Assembly: GCA_963851385.1 (NCBI GenBank)
Contig: CAWKPE010000018.1
Span: 270,461 to 334,460, forward strand
DNA from: CAWEFA01 sp963851385
GTDB taxonomy: Bacteria > Bacteroidota > Bacteroidia > Bacteroidales > DTGW01
Direction of reading: 5' to 3'
Length of the DNA stretch: 64,000 nt
Position numbers and translations under genes: made by a program. How positions within the stretch are numbered: the first letter of the stretch is position 1; every line of letters begins with the position of its first letter. Below are positions 9,360-18,103 of the stretch, piece by piece. Under the pieces are notes generated by a model. The model was not told where the DNA came from. It made no database searches and saw nothing but the letters and a program-made list of their open reading frames with translations.

Positions 9360-9443
9360 AACGATTTTGAAGAAGAAGACAACATTAAGAGTGCATATCA
9401 CAACCTTAAGATTATAGAAAAGATAATGAAAGTGATAGGATAA
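9360..9443 (+). pseudogene. Remnant of a yebC 3' end
   Basis: The 27 codons before the TAA at 9441-9443 read NDFEEEDNIKSAYHNLKIIE and onwards. They align without gaps to the last 27 residues of YebC (DDFEEDDDVQNVYHNLEITE...), 13 of 27 identical, and both end on Gly-stop. Upstream of 9360 the frame stays open but no longer resembles YebC. It looks like the surviving tail of a second, diverged yebC copy, separated from the intact gene by the radical SAM gene. Confidence 0.65.
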
Positions 9444-9558
9444 TTCCGGCCAAAATAAATAATTTTCAAAATAGACACTAAATATTATAAGGGTATAAAA
9501 ATAATCGGTTGTCTAACTAATTAATCATAGCTCCGACTTTTTAAAACTATTTATTATC

Positions 9559-10764
9559 ATGAAAAAAATAAGAACCATTCTCGTTTATCTAATTATAGCT
9601 ACTTGTTACAATTCAATCGCACAATTCAATGATACATTAAAAATCGACTATTTTGGGCAAACACCTCCGGGTAATGTACCTGTTATTTTTGCACCGGATT
9701 TAATTTCAACTCCTCATTCATTTGTCCAAAATGGAACATTTTCACTAGATGGCAAGAGATTCGTTTACGTGATCACTGATAGCGCATGGTCGAAATCAAA
9801 AGTCATGTTCATGTCAAACCTGAATGGTAAGTGGACAAAACCAATCTCTTTAAATATTCCCAGAGAGCGTATCTGGACACCATTTTTTTCAGTTGATGGT
9901 AAAGATATTTATTTTGCCTCACCGACTGTAGAAAAAAATACAGGCCATATTTTCGTTATCCATCAAACTTTAAACGGATGGAGTGATCCTGTGCGGCTAA
10001 AATCACCAATAAATAGTGATTTCGTTGAACCAGATTTTTGTTTAGCGCCAAACGGTACAATGTATTTTACATCGGGCAGGCCCGAAGGATATGGTGAATC
10101 GGATATATTTAGTTCAAAATTAGAAAATGGGTAATATTTAAAAGTCGAAAACCTGGGAGAATCCATAAATTCAGTAGCTACTGATGAGTGTCCTTACATA
10201 GCACCTGATGAAAGCTTTTTAGTATTCAATTCATGGAAGTATAACCCGAAATTTAAAGGAAATAACCTTTACGTTAGCTTTCGTGACAAAGTAGGAAAAT
10301 GGACCCTGCCAAAGGATCTGGGAACAGGAATTAACACAGACGAATTAGATATTTATCCTGTCATAACTCCTGACGGCAAATATTTGATATTCACTCGGCG
10401 TGAGTATGCACGTATTGCAAGATTTTCAAGTTTATATTGGGTAAGTACAGCCGTGATCGATTCAGTCAGAAATTCTTCAGGGATCATATTCAAACCATTG
10501 GATATTCCTTCATCAGAATTGAATTTATATAATGGCGTTTATTCAAATTCCCTTAACTCGTTTAAAATCATAGTAGGGGTTGAAAAAAATCATTTGAGTT
10601 TGTCCTTTAATAATTTTAGGGACACAATTATAATGGAGGCAATAGAAAAAAATATTTTTTGGGGACACGGATTTAAACTAAAATTCGATCCTGTAAAAAA
10701 TGAAGTTCAATTCAGCCATGAAACGCAAAGTGGCGAAGGAATAATTTTAAAAAAAGAGAAATAG
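9559..10764 (+). pseudogene. PD40 beta-propeller exported protein with in-frame TAA
   Basis: A 402-codon frame (including the final stop) runs from ATG 9559 to the stop at 10764, interrupted by a TAA at 10132-10134. The frame is the same on both sides. The N-terminus is a signal peptide (MKKIRTILVYLIIATCYNSIAQ). Several WD40-like PD40 blades follow (DLISTPHSFVQNGTFSLDGK, FSVDGKDIYFASPT, LAPNGTMYFTSGRPEG, then IAPDESFLVFNSW and ITPDGKYLIFTRR after the stop). The last 90 residues resemble a small DUF3471-like beta domain (LNLYNGVYSNSLNSFKIIVG). One AAA-to-TAA change, Lys in the expected ENGKYLK, would explain the break. It is possibly a sensor or binding protein; no enzyme is implied. Confidence 0.75.
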
Positions 10765-10803
10765 ACATTGCTGATGGAAAAGTCAAGTATCATCATTTCT
10801 TAT

Positions 10804-12036
10804 CTAAGATTTTCGTCTTCTTAAAATCGCGTTATGTGCCATAAGTCTGACTGCATTTATTTTGATAAATCCGGCACTGTCCTTTTGGTCAAACCCACCT
10901 TCAATATCCATACTTGAAAGTTCCTTGTTATAAAGTGAGCTGGGGGACTCTCGTCCGTCAATCATTACATTGCCTTTATAAAGGGTTAAATATACAACTC
11001 CATCTATTACTTCCTGGCTCTTATTAATAGAAGCGAGCAAAAAGTCCATTTCAGGACTAAACCAGAAACCATAATAAATAAGTTCAGCAAACTTTTCTGT
11101 AAGCATATTGCGAAGACGCATGACTTCACGATCCATTGCTATGCCTTCAATATCCATATGGGCAATTCGAAGTATAGTGCCACCGGGTGTTTCATAAATG
11201 CCACGCGACTTAATTCCTACAAAGCGGTTTTCAACCATATCACAAAGACCTATGCCATTCTCGCCACCTAACTTGTTCAAATAAACAAACAATTCAAGCG
11301 GATTTGTCTTAACTGTACTGTCATCTTTATTTACAACTTTGATGGGTATTCCATCCTTGAAATGAATTTCAATCTTAGTTTCTTTGTCAGGTGCTTCCTG
11401 TGGAGGTACTATTTTGGAAAGCATATCATTACTAAAAGGATGTTTTGGGTCTTCCAGTATCCCGGCTTCATGGCTTATATGAATAAGGTTGTCATCTTCA
11501 CTGTATGGTTTTTTTAGAGTAGCCTTTACAGGTATTCCATTACTTTCGGCATATTTTAGCATATCGGTACGCCCTTTGAATTGATCCAGGAATTCTTGTG
11601 TTTTCCATGGAGCTATAACTTTTATTTTGGGATTTAAAGCATAATAAGTCAATTCAAAACGAACCTGGTCATTGCCTTTGCCTGTAGCACCATGTGATAC
11701 AAAATTAGCTTTTTCAAGTTCGGCTATTTCAATTTGACGCTTGGCTATTAGTGGACGGGCAAGTGAAGTGCCCAGCAAATATCTTCCTTCATATATTGCA
11801 TTAGCTTTAATAGCCGGGAATAAATAATCGGTTACTAATTCACGTTTCAAATCTTCTATATATACTTTAGATGCTCCAATTTTTAATGCCTTTACTTTTG
11901 CTGCTTCAAAATCATCATCCTGACCTACATCAGCTATATAGGCTATTACATCATATCCTTTATCTATGAGCCATTTTAAAATAACTGAAGTGTCCAAGCC
12001 TCCGCTATATGCTAAAATTATTTTTTCTTTTGCCAT
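10804..12036 (-). CDS. argG: Argininosuccinate synthase
   Basis: 410 residues from the ATG at 12036; an upstream in-frame start at 12087 would add residues not seen in the family. It joins citrulline and aspartate using ATP to give argininosuccinate in arginine synthesis. The PP-loop AYSGGLDTSV near the N-terminus, SHGATGKGNDQVRFE and KSRGIYETPGG are intact. Other arginine genes are not adjacent, so it stands alone here. A candidate promoter lies at 12085-12092. It converges with the broken beta-propeller gene. Confidence 0.96.
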   Translation of the reverse strand: MAKEKIILAYSGGLDTSVILKWLIDKGYDVIAYIADVGQDDDFEAAKVKALKIGASKVYIEDLKRELVTDYLFPAIKANAIYEGRYLLGTSLARPLIAKRQIEIAELEKANFVSHGATGKGNDQVRFELTYYALNPKIKVIAPWKTQEFLDQFKGRTDMLKYAESNGIPVKATLKKPYSEDDNLIHISHEAGILEDPKHPFSNDMLSKIVPPQEAPDKETKIEIHFKDGIPIKVVNKDDSTVKTNPLELFVYLNKLGGENGIGLCDMVENRFVGIKSRGIYETPGGTILRIAHMDIEGIAMDREVMRLRNMLTEKFAELIYYGFWFSPEMDFLLASINKSQEVIDGVVYLTLYKGNVMIDGRESPSSLYNKELSSMDIEGGFDQKDSAGFIKINAVRLMAHNAILRRRKS

Positions 12037-12084
12037 GAATATAATTTTAAAACAAGTAAAACATTTGCTATTGAGAATTTGTGG

Positions 12085-12092
12085 CAAAAATA
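12085..12092 (-). promoter_or_regulatory. Candidate -7 element for argG
   Basis: Read on the minus strand it is TATTTTTG, matching TAnnTTTG, 49 bases upstream of the argG ATG. Confidence 0.4.
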
Positions 12093-12199
12093 TATTAATT
12101 TATTGGATTATCATTTACAGACATCTGAGATTTATGGGGTTAATCTGCTTAGATATTAAAAAAGATTTTTGATAAAATGTGCCGGAATGAATATTTCAT

Positions 12200-12207
12200 T
12201 ACTTTTG
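12200..12207 (+). promoter_or_regulatory. Candidate -7 element for tRNA-Gln
   Basis: TACTTTTG matches TAnnTTTG and ends 9 bases before the tRNA 5' end, the expected place for a promoter of a nearly leaderless tRNA transcript. Confidence 0.5.
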
Positions 12208-12216
12208 CAGCAAAAT

Positions 12217-12289
12217 TGTCCTGTGGTGTAATTGGTAACACGTCTGACTCTGGATCAGAAAAGTCCAGGTTCGAGCCCTGGCAGGACAA
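12217..12289 (+). tRNA. tRNA-Gln (anticodon CTG)
   Basis: Full cloverleaf of 73 bases. The acceptor stem TGTCCTG pairs with CAGGACA, followed by discriminator A at 12289. The D stem is GTGT/ACAC. The anticodon stem TCTGA/TCAGA encloses the loop CTCTGGA, giving anticodon CUG for CAG codons. The T arm is CCAGG-TTCGAGC-CCTGG. The CCA end is not encoded. The U1-A72 pair is typical of glutamine tRNA. A terminator follows at 12307. Confidence 0.95.
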
Positions 12290-12306
12290 CTGAAACCTCC
12301 CCCTTT

Positions 12307-12334
12307 CCCCCTACAAAAGAGGGGGTTTTATTTT
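12307..12334 (+). terminator. Terminator after tRNA-Gln
   Basis: The stem CCCCCT (12307-12312) pairs with AGGGGG (12320-12325) and is followed by TTTTATTTT. Confidence 0.7.
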
Positions 12335-12339
12335 CAACT

Positions 12340-12358
12340 CCCTCCCCTTTGGGGAGGG
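12340..12358. repeat. GC-rich perfect hairpin (REP-like)
   Basis: CCCTCCCC (12340-12347) and GGGGAGGG (12351-12358) are perfect complements around TTT, in otherwise AT-rich DNA, and are followed by a further GGGAGGGG. The composition contrasts sharply with the neighbouring genes. It could also stop leftward transcription from pgk, but no U-tract follows in that direction. Confidence 0.6.
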
Positions 12359-12375
12359 TTTGGGAGGGGCTTCTC

Positions 12376-13641
12376 TTAATTCCCCCTGATAGCCTTTATG
12401 CCCGGAAGTACTTTACCTTCCATATACTCAAGCATGGCGCCACCACCTGTTGAAACATAACTTACTTTATCTGCAAGTTTGTTTTTATTGATTGCTGAAA
12501 CTGAATCTCCACCACCAATCAGGCTGAAAGCACCTTTTTGTGTTGCTTTTGCAATAGATTGTGCAATTGCTGAAGTGCCTTTTGCAAATTTCTCCATCTC
12601 AAATACGCCCATTGGACCGTTCCACAAAATTGTCTTTGAATTTTCAATAACATTGCTGAATAATTTTATGGATTCTTCGCCAATATCAAGACCCATCCAT
12701 CCGTCAGGAGTTTGGTCAATTTTAGAATAATTAGTATTTGCGTTGGCATCAAAAATGTCGCCGTTTATAGCATCAACTGGAAGATAAACATTCACTCCTT
12801 TTTCTTTTGCTTTTTTTAAGATATCCAACGCAAGGTCAAGCTTATCTTCTTCACATAACGATTTGCCAATTTTTCCTCCCTGGGCTTTAATAAATGTGTA
12901 AGTCATGCCTCCACCAATAATTAGGTTGTTAACCCGGTTCAATAGGTTTTCTATTATCAATATTTTGTCAGAAACTTTTGCACCTCCCATAACTGCGGTA
13001 AAAGGCTTTTCTGCAGAAAGGAGTATTTTGTCCATTGCTTTAAGTTCATTTTCGATAAGATATCCAAACATACTATCATTTGGAAAATAATCAGCTACCA
13101 ATGCTGTGGACGCATGTGCACGATGAGCTGTTCCAAACGCATCGTTTACATAGCAATTGGCATAACTTGCAAGTTTCTTTGTAAATTCTTTTTGCTTTTC
13201 TTTTACTACTGGTTTTGCAGCCTTTTTTTCTTCTTCAGTGGCATTTTCGCCAAGATGATAGGGCTTACCTTCTTCCTCTTCGTAAAAGCGAAGATTTTCC
13301 AATAACATTACTTCTCCCGGTTTAAGGTTTGCTGCCATAGCTTTAGCTTCTTCTCCTGCGCAATCATTTGCAAATTTCACCTTTGTACCCAAATTTTTTT
13401 CAACAGCTGAAACAATGTGCTTGAGAGAATATTTTTCCTGTACTTTGCCATCAGGTCTTCCCAAATGCGACATTAGAATAGCTGAACCTCCATCTTTAAG
13501 TATTTTTTTGATGGTAGGTACAGCACCCCTTATACGAGTATCATCTGTAACTTCAAATGTCTTCTTGTCCAGGGGAACATTAAAATCAACCCTGATTATT
13601 GCTTTCTTCCCTTTAAAATTGTAATTATTTATTGTTTGCAT
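12376..13641 (-). CDS. pgk: Phosphoglycerate kinase
   Basis: 421 residues, slightly longer than the usual 390-415 because of a charged insert (ENATEEEKKAAKPVVKEKQK). It catalyses 1,3-bisphosphoglycerate + ADP to 3-phosphoglycerate + ATP in glycolysis. The substrate-binding VDFNVPLD, SHLGRPDG and LLENLRFYEEEEGK are present, with AFGTAHRAHAS, MGGAKVSDKI, NGPMGVFE and the C-terminal GGGDSV phosphate loop. It is a monocistronic, minus-strand gene facing tRNA-Gln. A candidate promoter lies at 13675-13682. Confidence 0.97.
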   Translation of the reverse strand: MQTINNYNFKGKKAIIRVDFNVPLDKKTFEVTDDTRIRGAVPTIKKILKDGGSAILMSHLGRPDGKVQEKYSLKHIVSAVEKNLGTKVKFANDCAGEEAKAMAANLKPGEVMLLENLRFYEEEEGKPYHLGENATEEEKKAAKPVVKEKQKEFTKKLASYANCYVNDAFGTAHRAHASTALVADYFPNDSMFGYLIENELKAMDKILLSAEKPFTAVMGGAKVSDKILIIENLLNRVNNLIIGGGMTYTFIKAQGGKIGKSLCEEDKLDLALDILKKAKEKGVNVYLPVDAINGDIFDANANTNYSKIDQTPDGWMGLDIGEESIKLFSNVIENSKTILWNGPMGVFEMEKFAKGTSAIAQSIAKATQKGAFSLIGGGDSVSAINKNKLADKVSYVSTGGGAMLEYMEGKVLPGIKAIRGN

Positions 13642-13674
13642 GTTATTGGATTTTTATGAATTAAAAAGAACATG

Positions 13675-13682
13675 CAAAGATA
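13675..13682 (-). promoter_or_regulatory. Candidate -7 element for pgk
   Basis: The minus-strand reading TATCTTTG matches TAnnTTTG, 34 bases upstream of the pgk ATG. Confidence 0.4.
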
Positions 13683-13840
13683 AAAAAAAGTATTTTAATT
13701 ACTTTTGTTCATTATCAGAATACGGCCAGAATTAAAAATAAAGAATAAATTACAAAAGCTTTTGTTCTGGAAGTAACCTTTCCTGAAAGGAAAAAGTGGC
13801 TTTTCATAAATAAGGCCTTTTAAAGTTTACAATTAAACAA

Positions 13841-14962
13841 ATGAAATTTAAGGAAGTAATAGGTCAGCAGTTACTAAAAAAACAATTAATTCAAACTATA
13901 AGTGAGAACAGGATAAGTCATGCTCAATTATTTGCAGGACCTGAAGGCTCCGGTAACCTGGCATTGGCTTTAGCATATGCGCAATATATTTGTTGTGAGA
14001 ACAAACAAGCTGACGATTCATGTGGGACGTGCAAATCATGCCAAAAATATTCAAAACTTATTCATCCTGATCTTCATTTTGTTTTCCCGGTTGTTAATAC
14101 AGTTTCAAATCATAAAGCTGTGAGCGATGATTTTATTAATGAATGGCGCATTGCTATCTTAGATAATCCATATATCAGTTTAAATCAATGGATCGAAATA
14201 ATTGCATCGGAAAATAAGCAGGGAGGTATTTTTGAAAAAGAAAGCGGTGAAATTATTCACAAACTTAACCTTAAAACTTTTGAATCGGATTATAAAGTTA
14301 TGATTATCTGGATGCCTGAAAAAATGCATTCTGTAGCAGCCAATAAAGTTCTAAAAATGATAGAAGAACCACCGGCAAAAACTTTATTTCTGCTTGTGTC
14401 TGAAAATCCGGGGTCAATTCTAAGTACTATTTTATCCAGGGCACAATTTGTTAAAATTCCACCTATTGAACTTCCTGATATGCTGAACGCTTTTTCGCAA
14501 AAAATACCTGACAAGTCGAGATTGTTAGAAATTGTGCGTGTTGCCGGAGGTAATTATCTAAAAGCATTGGAACTATCAAATACAGAAAATGATGATATTG
14601 TCTTTTTCAACTATTTTGTAAAATTAATGAGAACTTGCTTTAAACCGGATGTTTTAGCACTGATCAAATTGTCAGAAGAACTGTCCGGACTAGGTAGGGA
14701 AAAGCAAAAGAAATTTCTTAATATATGTCTTCGTTTGATGCGCGAAAATTTTACCATGACTGCAGCTAATAAATCAATAGTTTACCTAAATGATATAGAA
14801 ATTGAATTTTCAGAAAAATTTCATCAGTTTGTAACTATAAATAATATTTATAAAATTAGTGAGGAATTAAACCGTGCCATATATCATATTGAGGCCAATG
14901 GCAATTCTAAAATAATTTTTCTTGACTTGTCTTTAAAAATGATTAAGCTGATCAAACAATAA
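13841..14962 (+). CDS. holB: DNA polymerase III delta' subunit
   Basis: 373-residue clamp-loader subunit. The N-terminal AAA+ region has GPEGSGNLALALAYAQY (from residue 33), where the Walker-A lysine is Asn, as fits a delta' that does not hydrolyse ATP. The zinc-binding cysteines are in CCENKQADDSCGTCKSC (C52, C61, C64, C67). Sensor-like EEPPAKTLFLLVSENPGSIL and ILSRAQ follow. It acts in the replisome to load the sliding clamp. It is the first gene of the holB-ricT-gldH run, a gene order common in Bacteroidota, with 27 bp to the next gene. Confidence 0.9.
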   Translation: MKFKEVIGQQLLKKQLIQTISENRISHAQLFAGPEGSGNLALALAYAQYICCENKQADDSCGTCKSCQKYSKLIHPDLHFVFPVVNTVSNHKAVSDDFINEWRIAILDNPYISLNQWIEIIASENKQGGIFEKESGEIIHKLNLKTFESDYKVMIIWMPEKMHSVAANKVLKMIEEPPAKTLFLLVSENPGSILSTILSRAQFVKIPPIELPDMLNAFSQKIPDKSRLLEIVRVAGGNYLKALELSNTENDDIVFFNYFVKLMRTCFKPDVLALIKLSEELSGLGREKQKKFLNICLRLMRENFTMTAANKSIVYLNDIEIEFSEKFHQFVTINNIYKISEELNRAIYHIEANGNSKIIFLDLSLKMIKLIKQ

Positions 14963-14989
14963 ATTGTATATTTTTGTCTATTCAAATTT

Positions 14990-16150
14990 ATGAATAATAT
15001 GGGAAGAAATGGATTTGTTTCACGTGGGTGCACCCATATGACGAATGACGCAGCTGACACTCATTCTTGCATGACAAGTGTTTGTTCAAAACTCGATGTG
15101 TTCGATTGGTTAAAAAATGTACCAAGTGGCATTATTGCTACTGATTTGGTTGAAGTCAGATTTAAAAATACACGTAAAGGGTTTTATAGGAATGTGAATG
15201 GCTTGTCATTAAAGCAAGGAGATATTGTTGCTGTTGAAGCTTCGCCTGGTCACGATATAGGAATAGTTTCATTAATTGGAGAATTAGTTAGCCAGCAGAT
15301 TAAAAGATATAAGGTTCGCACTGATAATGGTGAATATAAAAAGGTTTACCGTAAAGCAAAAACTGTAGATATTGATAAATGGCGTGAAGCTATTGATCTT
15401 GAAGAGCTGACTATGCTTAAAGCTCGCAAAATAAGTGAGAATTTAAAACTCGAAATGAAAATTGGAGATGTGGAATTTCAAGGGGATAAGACAAAAGCAA
15501 TTTTTTATTACATAGCCGATGAACGCGTTGACTTTAGAGAATTAATAAAAGTGTTGGCAGAAGAGTTTAAAGTAAGAATTGAAATGCGACAGATTGGAGC
15601 ACGGCAAGAAGCCGGCCGAATCGGTGGCATTGGCTCATGCGGAAGAGAACTCTGCTGTTGTACATGGATTACAAATTTTGTTTCGGTAGCAACAAATGCT
15701 GCACGCTACCAGGAAGTATCTCTGAATCCACAAAAACTTGCCGGCCAGTGTAGCAAACTTAAGTGTTGTTTAAATTATGAGCTGGATTCTTACCTTGATG
15801 CCCAGCGAGATTTTCCGGATGTTTCAATTCCTCTGGAAACTACTGATGGAACTGCTTATCACCAAAAAACCGATGTCTATAGAAGAATTATGTGGTATGC
15901 CTACGGAAAAGAAGAATCTTCTGATTTTGTGGCTCTTTCCGTTGAACGTGTCGCGGAAATTATTGAAGCAAACAAACTGAACAAAAAGTTTAAAATTGAA
16001 CATGAAGAAAATAAAGAAACCAACAAGACAGTTAAGCCTGAATTGGACTTTAAAAACGTTGTAGGACAGGAAAGTTTAACCCGTTTTGATGAGAAAAGAA
16101 ACAAGAATAAAGATCACAAAAACAGAAATCAAAATAAAGCAAATGAATGA
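14990..16150 (+). CDS. ricT: PSP1-domain protein RicT (YaaT)
   Basis: 386 residues. The PSP1 domain covers about residues 50-270. Conserved cysteines lie at GSCGRELCCCTW (Cys217, 222-224) and QCSKLKCCLNY (Cys254, 259, 260), the pattern of RicT, which shares Fe-S clusters in the RicAFT complex of Bacillus and influences RNA processing. Partners RicA and RicF are not visible here. The C-terminal 60 residues are Lys/Asn/Glu-rich and probably disordered. It overlaps the next gene gldH by 8 bp, so translation is probably coupled. Confidence 0.9.
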   Translation: MNNMGRNGFVSRGCTHMTNDAADTHSCMTSVCSKLDVFDWLKNVPSGIIATDLVEVRFKNTRKGFYRNVNGLSLKQGDIVAVEASPGHDIGIVSLIGELVSQQIKRYKVRTDNGEYKKVYRKAKTVDIDKWREAIDLEELTMLKARKISENLKLEMKIGDVEFQGDKTKAIFYYIADERVDFRELIKVLAEEFKVRIEMRQIGARQEAGRIGGIGSCGRELCCCTWITNFVSVATNAARYQEVSLNPQKLAGQCSKLKCCLNYELDSYLDAQRDFPDVSIPLETTDGTAYHQKTDVYRRIMWYAYGKEESSDFVALSVERVAEIIEANKLNKKFKIEHEENKETNKTVKPELDFKNVVGQESLTRFDEKRNKNKDHKNRNQNKANE

Positions 16151-16607
16151 TTTCAAAAAATGGTTTATTATACAATCGTTTTTGTTAACAGCTTGCGTGA
16201 ACCTCAATGTTTACGAAAAAAACGAAACTGTTCATGGTGCATCTTGGCCAAAAAATAAAATTTTCAGATTTGAATATATTTCCACCGATACTTTGTCATC
16301 AAAAAATGTTGATATCAATCTAAGACATAACGATTTTTATAAATATTGTAATATCTATTTATTAGTTACTACAATTGCCCCTGACGGTAAGAGGCTTATA
16401 GATACTGTAGAGTTTACTTTGGCTGATTCTAAAGGCAAATGGGTGGGCTCGGGAATTGGCAATATATTTGATTTAAGACTAGTTTATAAGCAAAATATAC
16501 GATTTGGTCAACTGGGAAAATATATATTTTATATTCAGCATGGCATGAGAGAAACGGAACTTAAAGATATTACTGATGTAGGTATCAGGATTGAAAATGC
16601 CAAATAG
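16143..16607 (+). CDS. gldH: Gliding motility lipoprotein GldH
   Basis: 154 residues from the ATG at 16143, chosen because it places a lipoprotein signal (MNDFKKWFIIQSFLLTAC, Cys18) at the N-terminus. The family core is visible: VDINLRHNDFYKYCNIYLLV, DTVEFTLADSKGKWVGSG, and the QHGMRETELKDITDVGIRIE ending. GldH is required for gliding in Flavobacterium and widely kept in Bacteroidota with T9SS, including non-gliders; its exact role is not settled. The short overlap with ricT supports co-expression. Confidence 0.9.
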   Translation: MNDFKKWFIIQSFLLTACVNLNVYEKNETVHGASWPKNKIFRFEYISTDTLSSKNVDINLRHNDFYKYCNIYLLVTTIAPDGKRLIDTVEFTLADSKGKWVGSGIGNIFDLRLVYKQNIRFGQLGKYIFYIQHGMRETELKDITDVGIRIENAK

Positions 16608-16640
16608 TATCCGTCCATAATGTTGAATAAAATGAAATCA

Positions 16641-16711
16641 GAACAAGGATTAATGATTTTAGAATAATAATTTTATAAATTTCTAAAATCAAAAATCTGC
16701 AATCCTTGTTC
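16641..16711. repeat. Nested palindrome, dispersed repeat copy 2
   Basis: The outer arms GAACAAGGATT (16641-16651) and AATCCTTGTTC (16701-16711) and the inner arms GATTTTAGAA (16655-16664) and TTCTAAAATC (16681-16690) are all perfect. The right inner arm extends to a 17-base match with the palindrome at 1539-1602. It lies downstream of gldH and could also act as a transcription end. Confidence 0.65.
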
Positions 16712-16776
16712 GTTATTTATAACAAAATTTAATAAACTTTAATTTTTAAATCATATAATATCTTTCTCATTTTTCA

Positions 16777-17475
16777 ATGGGTAAAAACAAACTTAACCGG
16801 TTTTCAGAATTAAAAACATTTTCTAATGTTATTGAATCTGGTATTGATGAAGTATTTAATAAAAATCATAGATTGAAAGGCAAATGGTCGGATGTTCTTT
16901 TTAAAAATACAAAACCCATAGTTTTAGAACTTGGATGTGGCAAAGGTGAATATGCAGTTAAACTTGCTGAAAAATATCCTAATAAAAATTTTATAGGTAT
17001 TGATATCAAGGGAGCACGCATGTGGGTAGGCGCACGCCAGGCAATCAAAACTGGTTTAAAAAACGTAGTTTTCCTGCGAACCAGAATTGAATTCATAAGT
17101 TCATTCTTCAATAATGATGAAATTGACGAAATCTGGATTACATTTCCTGACCCTCAGGAAAAAAGCAATCGGAGGAATAAACGTCTTACTTCTTCTGTTT
17201 TTCTTAATATGTATAAGAACTTTTTGAAAAGTGATGGAGTTATTAATTTAAAAACAGACAATAAAAAGCTTTTCGATTATACGTTCAGATTGTTAAGTGA
17301 AAACAATTGCAAAATCCTTATTCATACTGATGATTTGTATAATTCGGAACATATAGATAAAGCATTTGAAATTAAAACTCACTATGAACAGATGTTTCTT
17401 AAAGAAGAAAAACCTATCCATTATATGCAATTTATGCTAGAAGGAAATGAAAACATTGAGGAAATTGAAGAATGA
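16777..17475 (+). CDS. trmB: tRNA (guanine-N7)-methyltransferase
   Basis: 232 residues. It methylates G46 of tRNA using S-adenosylmethionine. The SAM-binding motif VLELGCGKGEYAVKLAEKYP, then NFIGIDIKGARMW, the signature WITFPDPQEKSNRRNKRLTS and FEIKTHYEQMF near the end are all present at family length. Its 3' end overlaps the next gene by 29 bp, so the two form a translationally coupled pair. Confidence 0.95.
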   Translation: MGKNKLNRFSELKTFSNVIESGIDEVFNKNHRLKGKWSDVLFKNTKPIVLELGCGKGEYAVKLAEKYPNKNFIGIDIKGARMWVGARQAIKTGLKNVVFLRTRIEFISSFFNNDEIDEIWITFPDPQEKSNRRNKRLTSSVFLNMYKNFLKSDGVINLKTDNKKLFDYTFRLLSENNCKILIHTDDLYNSEHIDKAFEIKTHYEQMFLKEEKPIHYMQFMLEGNENIEEIEE

Positions 17476-17800
17476 AAATAATTTCTTCAACCTTGTTTAC
17501 GAGGTTACACGGCTTATACCTTATGGACGAATAACTACTTATGGTGCAATAGCCAGTTACCTTGGTACAGCTCAATCATCACGTATGGTAGGTTGGGCAC
17601 TCAATAATTGCCACCAGATGAAGGATTTTATTCCTGCCCATCGCGTTGTCAATCGTAATGGATTACTAACCGGCAGACTTCACTTCGGAGGACAAAATGT
17701 TATGCGTCAATTACTCGAAAGTGAAGGAATACAAATAGAAGAAGATCGTGTAATTGAATTTAACAAGCTTTTCTGGAATCCAGCCAAAGAATTAAAATAG
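17447..17800 (+). CDS. Alkyltransferase-like protein (MGMT family, Cys replaced by Ala)
   Basis: 117 residues covering the DNA-binding/active-site domain of O6-methylguanine methyltransferases: VYEVTRLIPYGRITTYGAIA, RMVGWALNNC and the active-site region FIPAHRVVNRNG. The alkyl-accepting Cys of the PCHRV motif is Ala64. It therefore cannot accept alkyl groups and belongs to the ATL type, which binds O6-alkylguanine and recruits nucleotide excision repair. The start at 17447 overlaps trmB by 29 bp; Met1 is followed by a short basic leader. Confidence 0.88.
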   Translation: MKTLRKLKNENNFFNLVYEVTRLIPYGRITTYGAIASYLGTAQSSRMVGWALNNCHQMKDFIPAHRVVNRNGLLTGRLHFGGQNVMRQLLESEGIQIEEDRVIEFNKLFWNPAKELK

Positions 17801-17829
17801 AATTGTTTATTTAAAATTTACAAGCTCTG

Positions 17830-18103
17830 TAATTAACCCGAGTTCGATTTAAGAATATATTCATTTCATTAATTTACTGTTTGTTGCTTTTTATTCCACT
17901 AGTCGGGAGGAGACCAGATGGCTCTTTGAAGGAACAACCGATTTTCAACGCTCAAATTACCAGTCTAAGTCTTTATCCGGCGATAGCCGGAAAGAGCGTT
18001 AGCATGAAAATTTGGCGAGTGTGAGAAAGCTAGCGGGGTGAAGCTTCAAATTTTCTTGAATATTTTGTTACTTTTTGTTTCAAGACAAAAAGTAAAATAC
18101 ATA
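17830..18103. other. Structured intergenic element, candidate noncoding RNA or repeat
   Basis: This region has no credible gene but can fold. AACGCTC (17947-17953) pairs perfectly with GAGCGTT (17994-18000), enclosing the hairpin CCGGC-GATA-GCCGG. GAAAATTTG (18006-18014) pairs with CAAATTTTC (18047-18055). ACTTTTTGT (18070-18078) pairs with ACAAAAAGT (18085-18093). The block is more GC-rich than typical intergenic DNA here. A 19-base sequence at 17830-17848 is repeated directly at 18104-18122 with two mismatches, so the element is flanked by near-direct repeats. It could be a small RNA, or a non-autonomous repeat. Strand is undetermined. Confidence 0.35.

Noticed and set aside
9126..9443. 105-codon ORF ending in the yebC-like tail
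   Set aside because: Only the last 27 codons resemble YebC. The upstream part is antisense to the radical SAM gene, so the ORF as a whole is not a gene.
12232..12453. 73-codon ORF starting inside tRNA-Gln
   Set aside because: It runs through the tRNA and the following hairpins, so it is an accidental frame.
13841..14962. Missing Walker lysine in HolB considered as a defect
   Set aside because: The delta' subunit does not need ATP hydrolysis, so this change is expected.
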